From positions 62,001 through 126,000 of the forward strand of contig BIMP01000001.1 of the NCBI GenBank assembly GCA_007996965.1: a DNA stretch of 64,000 nucleotides, written 5' to 3'. Under the pieces are notes generated by a model. The model ran no database searches and was not told where the DNA came from. It saw nothing but the letters and a program-made list of their open reading frames with translations. How positions within the stretch are numbered: position 1 is the stretch's first letter; each line of letters starts with the position of its first letter. The stretch comes from a cyanobiont of Ornithocercus magnificus. GTDB taxonomy: Bacteria; Cyanobacteriota; Cyanobacteriia; PCC-6307; Cyanobiaceae. Positions 21,076-29,865 of the stretch are shown here, piece by piece. A program made the translations under genes and the position numbers.

Positions 21076-21448
21076 GAGCTCTCTCTAGAGGAGGAACATA
21101 ACACACTACTGCCTAGAGCTGATTTATCTTGGTCACTTAAAACTTGTGATTCCGGAGTCTAGACTAGGGCATTGACAATGTTGTGTAGAAGCCATGAAGA
21201 TGTGTTAACGCGACCCGGATTAACCATCCTAGTGCTACAAGATATGATTGGTGTATTGACAGCTAACGCAGCAGAAAGTTTCTCTGTCGAGAGAAAGATC
21301 AACAGATACAACATTCGGGACCTTTTTCTGGTGGAGAGCCTCAGCTCATCCCTTAGACTACACCTCGATCTCGGATTGAGATCACGCACCAAACACTCAC
21401 CGGATATCGGTCTCCTGCGGGCGGCCGCTTGCCTCAAGGTAGAACTGC
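21076..21448 (+). other. apcE-apcA intergenic leader
   Basis: These 373 bases hold no recognisable gene. They include two TTGACA hexamers (21172-21177, 21256-21261) without a matching -10 box, a perfect palindrome AGTCTAGACT near 21157, and two hairpins listed separately. It probably carries the apcABC promoter and leader, as apcA-apcB-apcC are usually transcribed much more than apcE. Confidence 0.5.
21279..21296 (+). promoter_or_regulatory. tetraloop hairpin in the apcA leader
   Basis: A perfect 7-base stem, TTTCTCT (21279-21285) and AGAGAAA (21290-21296), closes a GTCG tetraloop. A second hairpin, GATCTC (21367-21372) / GAGATC (21378-21383) with loop GGATT, lies 70 bases further on, 65 bases before apcA. 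Their function is unknown. Confidence 0.45.
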
Positions 21449-21934
21449 ATGAGCATCGTCTCCAACTCGATCATCAACGCGGATGCCGAAGCCCGCTATC
21501 TCAGCCCTGGCGAGCTAGATCAAATCAAGGCTTTCGTAAGCGGGGGTCAGCGACGCCTTCGCGTCGCTCAGGTCCTCAGCGAGAGCCGGGAGCGCATAGT
21601 TAAGACAGCTGGTGGCCAGCTCTTCCAAAAGCGCCCTGACGTTATCTCGCCCGGCGGCAATGCTTATGGGGAGGAAATGACCGCCACTTGCTTGCGTGAT
21701 ATGGACTATTACCTTCGCCTAATCACTTACGGTGTGGTTGCTGGCGACGTCACGCCAATTGAGGAGATAGGAGTCATTGGTGCCCGAGAGCTGTACAGAT
21801 CCTTGGGTACTCCTTTAGAGGCTATGGCTGAGGCAATCCGCGAAATGAAGGCTGTAGCAATGGGTATACTCACCGGCGCAGACGCTGAAGAAGCTAGCTC
21901 CTACTTTGACTATGTGGTGGGCGCTCTCGCCTGA
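21449..21934 (+). CDS. apcA: allophycocyanin alpha subunit
   Basis: A core phycobiliprotein carrying one phycocyanobilin on Cys81 ([14 protein letters not shown]). The N-terminus [20 protein letters not shown] and the C-terminus [12 protein letters not shown] are diagnostic; 161 residues is the exact family length. It forms trimers with ApcB that make up the core cylinders. ApcB follows after 43 bases. Confidence 0.98.
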   Translation: MSIVSNSIINADAEARYLSPGELDQIKAFVSGGQRRLRVAQVLSESRERIVKTAGGQLFQKRPDVISPGGNAYGEEMTATCLRDMDYYLRLITYGVVAGDVTPIEEIGVIGARELYRSLGTPLEAMAEAIREMKAVAMGILTGADAEEASSYFDYVVGALA

Positions 21935-21977
21935 TCACCGGATTACTTAGTTCATCCTACGCTATCCCTACGGATCC

Positions 21978-22466
21978 ATGCAAGACGCGATCACCAACGT
22001 CATCAACAAGTCTGACATTCAGGGCCTCTACCTGGACACTGACTCTATGAGTAACCTGGAGCGTTACTTTGCAAGTGGTGAGCTCAGAGTCAGAGCTGCA
22101 ACAACTATCAGTGCTAATGCATCATCAATCATAAGGGATGCTGTAGCAAAAGCTCTTCTCTACTCAGACATTACCCGCCCGGGAGGTAACATGTATACTA
22201 CCCGGCGGTACGCTGCCTGTATCAGAGATTTAGATTACTACCTTCGTTACTCTACTTACGCTATGTTAGCTGGTGACACATCTATCCTCGACGAACGTGT
22301 ATTGAATGGCCTCAAAGAAACCTACAATAGCTTAGGTGTTCCTATAGGTGCCACAGTTCAGGCAATCCAAGCTATGAAAGAAGTCACAGCATCCTTAGTA
22401 GGACCTGACGCTGGCAATGAGATGGGTGTCTACTTTGATTATATCTGCTCTGGTCTCGGCAACTAA
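21978..22466 (+). CDS. apcB: allophycocyanin beta subunit
   Basis: Partner of ApcA, 162 residues, chromophore on Cys81 ([14 protein letters not shown]). Asn71 in [11 protein letters not shown] is the residue that is N-methylated in beta-type phycobiliproteins. The last codon region overlaps apcC as TAATG. Confidence 0.98.
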   Translation: MQDAITNVINKSDIQGLYLDTDSMSNLERYFASGELRVRAATTISANASSIIRDAVAKALLYSDITRPGGNMYTTRRYAACIRDLDYYLRYSTYAMLAGDTSILDERVLNGLKETYNSLGVPIGATVQAIQAMKEVTASLVGPDAGNEMGVYFDYICSGLGN

Positions 22467-22666
22467 TGCGTCTCTTCAAGATCACAGCCTGTATTCCCTC
22501 GCCAGAAAAAGTTCGTACACAGCGTGAGTTGCAGAATACTTTCTTCACAAAATGGGTTCCTTATGATAGCTGGTTTGCCGAGCAACAACGAATTATGAAG
22601 CAAGGAGGCCGAATTCTTAAGGTTGAGCTTTGCAGTGGACGCCAACAAATAAATGTAGGCAACTGA
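22466..22666 (+). CDS. apcC: phycobilisome small core linker ApcC (L-C 7.8)
   Basis: A 66-residue basic linker that caps the core cylinders. It shows the CpcD-like fold signature RLFKITACIPSP at the N-terminus, then RTQRELQNTFFTKWVPYDSW and KQGGRILKVELC. The ATG overlaps the apcB stop (TAATG). A strong terminator hairpin follows at 22734-22762. Confidence 0.96.
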   Translation: MRLFKITACIPSPEKVRTQRELQNTFFTKWVPYDSWFAEQQRIMKQGGRILKVELCSGRQQINVGN

Positions 22667-22673
22667 AAAGCAT

Positions 22674-22699
22674 TATTATATAACACTATTATATAACAC
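22674..22699. repeat. perfect 13-bp tandem repeat after apcC
   Basis: TATTATATAACAC occurs twice without a gap (22674-22686 and 22687-22699), eight bases after the apcC stop. It is AT-rich and most likely due to local duplication. Confidence 0.85.
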
Positions 22700-22733
22700 T
22701 TAAGCATAGATCACACTATTCTCTTAAATTTAT

Positions 22734-22766
22734 AGCCTGGGTGGATTGATCACATCCAGGCTTTTA
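22734..22766 (+). terminator. rho-independent terminator of the apc operon
   Basis: AGCCTGG (22734-22740) pairs with CCAGGCT (22756-22762), and GTG/CAC pairs can extend the stem inward. A T-rich run (CTTTTATT) follows directly. The position after apcC fits the end of the apcABC transcript. Confidence 0.8.
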
Positions 22767-22924
22767 TTCGCTATCCACGAGGTCCGCTCTGTAATGGCTG
22801 ACCAGAGATTCAGTCTTTGATTGACTACCGTTCCAGTTGTTTAGCCGCGTATATATTTTATACTTAGCATGCTTTTAGAGTTGATGTTGCTGCTATAGAT
22901 GCTGCTAACGGGGCACTTCTGGTC

Positions 22925-24088
22925 ATGATACATGGTGTTACTGCTCGTCTATCACTTCCGTGGATTTCCTGGCCGGCAGAAGCACGTCTCATACTTATGC
23001 TTACTATGCTTTGGTGCGTAGTGGGGCTGTTAGTTCTCTGTTCAGCCAGCTGGTGGGCAGCGCACAGAGAAATTGGTGAAGGTGCTTTCTACATAAAGCG
23101 CCAGCTGGTCTGGATGGTGGCGAGTTGGAGCTTGCTAGCGTTTGCTACATCCACGCCCTTACGCCACTGGCTTTATTGGGCTGGACCTGTTCTTTGCCTA
23201 GGCCTTTTCTTAGTAGCAGCGACACTCATGGTTGGTATCACTGTAAATGGAGCTAGTCGCTGGTTAATTCTTGGCCCAGTACAGATCCAACCATCTGAAC
23301 TGATTAAGCCTTTTGTAGTCCTTCAGGCTGCTAATCTATTTGGTAGATGGTACCGCGTGACTGCAGATCAGAAGTTTTTCCATCTAAGCTGTTTCGGTGC
23401 CCTAATCTTAGGGATATTGAAGCAACCAGACTTAAGCACTGCCGCCCTTACAGGTATACTGCTTTGGCTAATGGCTCTCGCGGCCGGAATTAACTTACAC
23501 ACTTTACTCAGAACCGCATTAGCTGGTGCACTGCTTGGTACTGCCAGTATATTGACTAATGGGTACCAGCGCTTACGCGTCATCTCCTTCCTTGACCCTT
23601 GGCGGGATCCTCAAGGCGACGGCTATCAACTGATTCAAAGTCTGCTTGCAATCGGATCTGGTGGTTTATTTGGCCAAGGCTTTGGTCTTTCAATGCAGAA
23701 GCTTCAGTATCTACCGATTCAAAGCACTGACTTTATCTTTGCTGTGTATGCTGAAGAGTTTGGCTTCATTGGGTCTCTGCTGCTGTTGTTATTCCTTATG
23801 CTATTTGCTTATACCGGGCTTCGTATAGCTATACGATGTCGCAGTAATCAGGCACGCTTAGTAGCAATTGGTTGCATCACACTCCTCATAAGTCAATCGT
23901 TCATGAATATTGCAGTTGCCTCAGGCTCAATGCCCACTACAGGTCTCCCTTTGCCAATGATGAGCTATGGCGGTAATTCATTGCTTTCAAGTTTGCTAAT
24001 TGTTGGTCTGCTGATCCGCTGCTCACTTGAGCCTACAGAACCTACTGGTACTCGCTTACATCGCACCTTGTATACAGTAGAACGCTGA
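22925..24088 (+). CDS. ftsW: cell-division lipid II polymerase FtsW (SEDS family)
   Basis: A polytopic membrane protein of the SEDS family that builds septal peptidoglycan. Visible family features are VLCSASWW in the first helix, NGASRWLILGPVQIQPSELIKP in the middle, and the C-terminal PTTGLPLPMMSYGGNSLL. About ten membrane segments in 387 residues. Its separate position, not next to other division genes, is usual in cyanobacteria. The alternative assignment RodA is possible but less likely. Confidence 0.9.
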   Translation: MIHGVTARLSLPWISWPAEARLILMLTMLWCVVGLLVLCSASWWAAHREIGEGAFYIKRQLVWMVASWSLLAFATSTPLRHWLYWAGPVLCLGLFLVAATLMVGITVNGASRWLILGPVQIQPSELIKPFVVLQAANLFGRWYRVTADQKFFHLSCFGALILGILKQPDLSTAALTGILLWLMALAAGINLHTLLRTALAGALLGTASILTNGYQRLRVISFLDPWRDPQGDGYQLIQSLLAIGSGGLFGQGFGLSMQKLQYLPIQSTDFIFAVYAEEFGFIGSLLLLLFLMLFAYTGLRIAIRCRSNQARLVAIGCITLLISQSFMNIAVASGSMPTTGLPLPMMSYGGNSLLSSLLIVGLLIRCSLEPTEPTGTRLHRTLYTVER

Positions 24089-24129
24089 TCGGACCGGCAC
24101 TGCCGTTATCTGCCATCTTAGCCTTAGAC

Positions 24130-24834
24130 TTGATTATCTCCGATCTAGCCCGCAATGCTGAGCAAGTACTGCGTGAAGCTTTGGTTGAGCCCAGACCACT
24201 CACACTGATACTGATTTTTGGGGGGGGTCTAATGACTAGTCTTGGCCCTTGCTCTCTGTCACTGTTACCAGTTACTGTGGCCTATCTAGCAGGATTTAGC
24301 GAGGGTCAACCACCCTGGAAGCGCAGCTTTGCCTTTTGCAGTGGTATCGTAAGTGCACTTGTACTACTAGGCGCACTTAGTGGTTTAGTAGGGAGGATCT
24401 ACGGCCAGGTGCCTGGTGGTCTATCAGCTGTTGTGGCTCTGCTCGCGGTAGTTATGGGCCTGAATCTACTAGGAGTCATTAAATTTTCTCTTCCCTTAGG
24501 ACCCGATCCGGAAAGTTGGCGGCGGAGAGTTCCAGCGCCACTAGCTCCAGTCGCTACCGGTCTAGCCTTTGGCCTAGCTGCCTCACCCTGCACGACACCT
24601 GTTCTGGCTGTTTTACTCGGCTGGATTGCTACCAGTGGACGTCCGTTGCTTGGCATAGTCTTCCTAACTTGCTTCGGTTCTGGCCAGGTTTTACCACTGC
24701 TAATTGTTGGCAACACAGCTGCGGTCTTACCACGCTTACTAGCCTTACGGCCAGTGGCACGCTGGATCCCTGCAATCAGCGGTATAATTCTGGTGGTGAC
24801 AGGATCACTCACATTGTTAGCTTACTGGCTTTAA
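24130..24834 (+). CDS. ccdA: cytochrome c biogenesis membrane protein CcdA
   Basis: Transfers reducing equivalents across the thylakoid membrane for haem attachment to c-type cytochromes. About six membrane segments; the redox cysteines are Cys41 (LGPCSLSLLPVT) and Cys154 (ASPCTTPVLAVL). The start is a TTG at 24130; no ATG or GTG lies upstream in frame nearby. The gene contains an 8-G run at 24230-24237. ccsB follows after six bases, completing a System II cytochrome assembly pair. Confidence 0.92.
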   Translation: MIISDLARNAEQVLREALVEPRPLTLILIFGGGLMTSLGPCSLSLLPVTVAYLAGFSEGQPPWKRSFAFCSGIVSALVLLGALSGLVGRIYGQVPGGLSAVVALLAVVMGLNLLGVIKFSLPLGPDPESWRRRVPAPLAPVATGLAFGLAASPCTTPVLAVLLGWIATSGRPLLGIVFLTCFGSGQVLPLLIVGNTAAVLPRLLALRPVARWIPAISGIILVVTGSLTLLAYWL

Positions 24835-24840
24835 TCTGTT

Positions 24841-26151
24841 GTGATCCAACTAATTACTACATTACTAGGACGTCTGATTCGTTTTGTTGCTGACTTGCGA
24901 GTTGCTATTATACTGTTACTATTAATCGCGTCTGTAAGTGCAGTAGGAACTACTATTCCGCAAGGAGAAACAGTAGACAATTACCATGAAATCTATGATG
25001 CTCGTCCTTTTTTAGGACTAGTGGATGGGTCCTGGCTACTGCGGCTTCAGCTTGACCATATCTACAGTAGCAGTTGGTTTCTGCTACTCCTCGGTTGGCT
25101 TGGACTAGCGCTGATACTGTGCAGTTGGCGTCGTCAGTGGCCAGCCCTCCAGATCGCGCTCCGTTGGATTGATTATCAGGACGGGCAACAGCTTGGCAAG
25201 CTCAGTTTTGCTGAGACAGTAACTGTGCTAGACACCTCCAATGGACTTAAGTGTCTTGCACAACGGTTGCGTCAACACGGTTGGCAAGTTCGCGAGCAAC
25301 CGGGTAGGTTAGCTGCCAGAAGTGGTGTACTTGGGCGAGTTGGTCCACTACTCGTGCATACTGGGCTAGTGGTGCTGCTACTTGGGGCAGTTTGGGGAGC
25401 TCTAGCGGGTAATCGCCTAGAGCGATTTTTAGCTCCAGGTAGGTCACTAGATTTGCTTGACCGTGATGGCAGTAGTCAGCTCACTATAACCTTGAACCAA
25501 TTTAGAATCGATCGCGATCCTACCGGTCGAACTGAACAGTTTCGCTCAACTTTATCTTTGCAGTCGGTTGGACAAACAACAAGTTTTGAGCATGAAATCA
25601 GTGTTAATCATCCGCTCCGGCATCGTGGTATGACGATTTATCAGGCAGACTGGTCCTTAGTAGCGCTCACACTACAATTAGGCAGTAGTCCAGTACTTCA
25701 GCTACCCCTTAGCAGTTACCCTCAGTTAGGTGAGCAAATTTGGGGCTTGGTCATACCAACAAAACCCAACGGTAGCAATCCTGTACTGTTGACAGTTGCA
25801 AGTGATAAAGGCCCCGTGATGGTCTTCGGCTCTGATGGCCAGCGCCTAGCAATACTACGTCCTGGTACTTCAGCAGTAGAGATTAATGGAACATCACTTC
25901 GTGTCCTCGAAGTCCTCCCAGCTAGTGGTCTGCTCTTAAAGCGAGACCCTGGAGTACCCCTAGTATATACTGGATTTGGTGTTACTCTTATCGGTGGAGG
26001 GCTCAGCCTAATTGCAACACGTCAACTCTGGGCAGTGAGCGAAGCCCATGCACATTCTCTACATGTGGGAGGACTGTGCAATCGTAACTTACCAGCTTTC
26101 GCTAGAGAGCTACCAGTATTGCTTGCTAGCCTCAACCATCAGCAAGGCTGA
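24841..26151 (+). CDS. ccsB: cytochrome c biogenesis protein CcsB (Ccs1/ResB)
   Basis: The ResB-type half of the System II cytochrome c synthetase. Three N-terminal spans (about residues 15-40, 75-95, 165-190) precede a large lumenal domain (residues ~195-380) and a last span ([18 protein letters not shown]). The motif [16 protein letters not shown] and [17 protein letters not shown] are typical. It starts at GTG. The 3' end overlaps convergent queF by 13 bases. Confidence 0.93.
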   Translation: MIQLITTLLGRLIRFVADLRVAIILLLLIASVSAVGTTIPQGETVDNYHEIYDARPFLGLVDGSWLLRLQLDHIYSSSWFLLLLGWLGLALILCSWRRQWPALQIALRWIDYQDGQQLGKLSFAETVTVLDTSNGLKCLAQRLRQHGWQVREQPGRLAARSGVLGRVGPLLVHTGLVVLLLGAVWGALAGNRLERFLAPGRSLDLLDRDGSSQLTITLNQFRIDRDPTGRTEQFRSTLSLQSVGQTTSFEHEISVNHPLRHRGMTIYQADWSLVALTLQLGSSPVLQLPLSSYPQLGEQIWGLVIPTKPNGSNPVLLTVASDKGPVMVFGSDGQRLAILRPGTSAVEINGTSLRVLEVLPASGLLLKRDPGVPLVYTGFGVTLIGGGLSLIATRQLWAVSEAHAHSLHVGGLCNRNLPAFARELPVLLASLNHQQG

Positions 26152-26606
26152 CGACTACCATGACTTACCCGGAGAACAGTGTGAACATTTCCGCGTGGGT
26201 TGAAGTCTGCCTCAAGCTGCATCCACTTGGGGTCACAGGCAGTTATTAAATCATCAAAGATTTCATTAGTTACCGCCTCATGAGAAATAGTACGGTCGCG
26301 GTAACTGTTGATATACAACTTGATTGACTTCAGTTCAATGACCTTTGGACCTGGCTGATAGAGGAGCCTAAGCACAGCAAAATCTGGGTAGCCAGAGAAT
26401 GGACAGAGGCAAGTAAACTCTGGTAACTCAATAGCGATCTCATAAGATCTTCCTAGGTAAGGATTGTTAAAGCAGATAATTTTGGCCTCGGCGATGGACT
26501 GCTCACCGTAGAGCTGTGTCCGGTTATGATCTATCGAGGTAGTCAAGGAGTGATACAGTGGTTTTGTAACGTTATAATCCACAGTAGCAGTAACTGCTAC
26601 AGGCAT
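26139..26606 (-). CDS. queF: NADPH-dependent preQ0 reductase QueF
   Basis: Reduces preQ0 to preQ1 in the synthesis of the tRNA base queuosine. The nucleophile Cys68 ([13 protein letters not shown]) and general acid Asp75 are present, and the QueF motif reads [20 protein letters not shown]. The 155-residue length marks the short type I enzyme. It stands alone, converging with ccsB. Confidence 0.93.
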   Translation of the reverse strand: MPVAVTATVDYNVTKPLYHSLTTSIDHNRTQLYGEQSIAEAKIICFNNPYLGRSYEIAIELPEFTCLCPFSGYPDFAVLRLLYQPGPKVIELKSIKLYINSYRDRTISHEAVTNEIFDDLITACDPKWMQLEADFNPRGNVHTVLRVSHGSRQPC

Positions 26607-28024
<1,418 letters not shown>

Positions 28025-28350
28025 ACAGGAACCCCAAATCCAAGCAAAAACCTGCGTTAATGGCCACCTTTCTCAGCAATATGAAAGACTCAAGAAAGCA
28101 AGTCTTAATAACGTACATATTCATAGCTTGCACGCTATTAGGCACACGCTTGCCAGCTAGCTGAAGCTACTTAATATCGTATTCACGCATCTTCAAAGGC
28201 ATCGAAATTGTCTAGAAATTTTCCTCTACCTCTTTAGACAAAGTAATATCAGATTACTTAATCTCTAGGTCTAAATCATACACGACATTGAACTCTATAC
28301 AGCATAGCACTTAGCTATTAGCTAGACGTAATAAATAAGCTAAATCTTGC
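28025..28350. other. tlyA-purB divergent intergenic region
   Basis: These 326 bases contain no recognised gene. A short open frame at 27955-28164 overlaps tlyA and looks like a shadow. An odd palindrome GTAATATCAGATTAC is at 28243-28257. The promoters of tlyA and purB should lie here. Confidence 0.5.
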
Positions 28351-28359
28351 TTGAAAGTT

Positions 28360-29703
28360 ATGGCGCTACCTGCTTTAAGGTCAAGATCGACTACTGCCCA
28401 TAACTTCTTGATCGAGCGCTACACCCTGCCAGAAATGGCTGCGATCTGGACTGACTATGCTAAGTTCCAGAGCTGGCTAGATGTCGAAATGGCTGCTTGT
28501 GAGGCAAACTACAGCCTTGGCCAGGTTCCTAGGGAGGCGATGCAGCAGATCCGAGAACAAGCTTCTTTTGAACTTAATCGGATACTGGAAATCGAGCTAG
28601 AAGTACGACATGATGTAATTGCTTTTCTAACTAATGTTAATGAACACGTAGGCAGTGCGGGACGCTACATACATGTTGGTATGACTAGTAGTGACGTCCT
28701 CGATACTGGGCTGGCACTGCAACTAAGAGCGTCTATTGTCTTGTTACAGCAAGAACTCACAGCGCTTGATAGTGCTATTTGCAGACTTGCTTCTCAGCAT
28801 AAGGACACTGTGATGATTGGTCGCTCTCATGGTGTCCATGGTGAGCCTATTACCTTTGGCTTTAAACTGGCTGGATGGCTAGCAGAGAATAGACGCAATG
28901 CTGAGCGACTAAGACACTTACAGAAAGATGTGGCTGTGGGCCAAGTTAGTGGTGCCATGGGTACCTATGCTAATATTGACCCCAGAGTTGAACAACTAGC
29001 TTGCGAAAGACTAGGTCTCGTTGCCGACACTGTTAGCACGCAAGTAATTTCACGTGACCGGCATGCCAACTACGTACAAACTTTAGCTCTAGTAGGCACA
29101 TCATTAGACCGCTTCGCGAGTGAGATTCGCAACCTGCAGCGGACAGATGTTTTGGAGCTAGAAGAGGGCTTTGCAAGAGGGCAGAAGGGTAGTTCTGCCA
29201 TGCCTCATAAACGCAATCCCATTCGTAGTGAACGGATAAGTGGCCTGGCCAGAATTCTACGCGGTTATGTAGTTGCAGCACTAGAGAACATGGTGCTCTG
29301 GCATGAACGAGATATCAGCCACAGCTCTGCTGAGCGGATGATGCTGCCAGATTGCTCAATGACTTTACACTTTATGCTACGGGAGATGACTGAGGTGATT
29401 GAAAATCTTGAGATTTATCCAGAAAATATGTACTGTAATGTTGATATCTATGGTGGTGTAGTTTTCAGTCAGCGTGTGCTAATAACCCTAGTAGAGGCAG
29501 GAATGAGTCGTGAGGAAGCATACCAGGTGGTGCAGCGCAATGCTCACAGTGCTTGGAACAGTAAGAGTGGTAACTTCCGCTCAGCACTTGAGGTAGACCC
29601 AGATATAAAGAAACATCTTACTATTGAACAGTTAGCAGACTGCTTCAATATGGACTCCCATCACGCCAAATTAGACATCATATGGCGACGCCTTGGTCTT
29701 TAA
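28360..29703 (+). CDS. purB: adenylosuccinate lyase
   Basis: Catalyses two steps of purine synthesis, releasing fumarate from SAICAR and adenylosuccinate. The fumarase/ASL signature GSSAMPHKRNP is near residue 280, and GMTSSDVLDTGLA and SHGVHGEPITFG are active-site segments. The family normally starts at MIERYTLPEM; here that point is a TTG at 28408, giving 431 residues as in other PurB. ATG at 28360 and TTG at 28351 add 16 and 19 residues. The start is therefore uncertain. Confidence 0.95.
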   Translation: MALPALRSRSTTAHNFLIERYTLPEMAAIWTDYAKFQSWLDVEMAACEANYSLGQVPREAMQQIREQASFELNRILEIELEVRHDVIAFLTNVNEHVGSAGRYIHVGMTSSDVLDTGLALQLRASIVLLQQELTALDSAICRLASQHKDTVMIGRSHGVHGEPITFGFKLAGWLAENRRNAERLRHLQKDVAVGQVSGAMGTYANIDPRVEQLACERLGLVADTVSTQVISRDRHANYVQTLALVGTSLDRFASEIRNLQRTDVLELEEGFARGQKGSSAMPHKRNPIRSERISGLARILRGYVVAALENMVLWHERDISHSSAERMMLPDCSMTLHFMLREMTEVIENLEIYPENMYCNVDIYGGVVFSQRVLITLVEAGMSREEAYQVVQRNAHSAWNSKSGNFRSALEVDPDIKKHLTIEQLADCFNMDSHHAKLDIIWRRLGL

Positions 29704-29707
29704 GCGA

Positions 29708-29736
29708 TAGCAGTCTCTATATATGTGAGTCTGCTA
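29708..29736 (+). terminator. possible purB terminator hairpin
   Basis: TAGCAGTCTC (29708-29717) can pair with GAGTCTGCTA (29727-29736) with one T/T mismatch, four bases after the purB stop. No T-run follows, so this is a weak call. Confidence 0.4.
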
Positions 29737-29865
29737 CAAACTATCTGTAGCATAGCCCTAATCTGTGCACTTCTGTATTACTTTTGTTAAGTAGGTGCCT
29801 AGCTTACTAGAAAGTAGATCTGCTACATTGCCTATTTCTTAAATGGTTAAGCTAGAGAGTGCGAT

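Noticed and set aside
21172-21603. 143-codon frame overlapping the apcA start
   Set aside because: It runs through apcA in another frame and has no protein-like features; a shadow of apcA.
22463-22648. Minus-strand frame opposite apcC
   Set aside because: Fully overlaps apcC, which is certain.
28243-28257. NtcA-like palindrome GTAAT...ATTAC ahead of purB
   Set aside because: GTA and TAC are separated by nine bases; probably chance.
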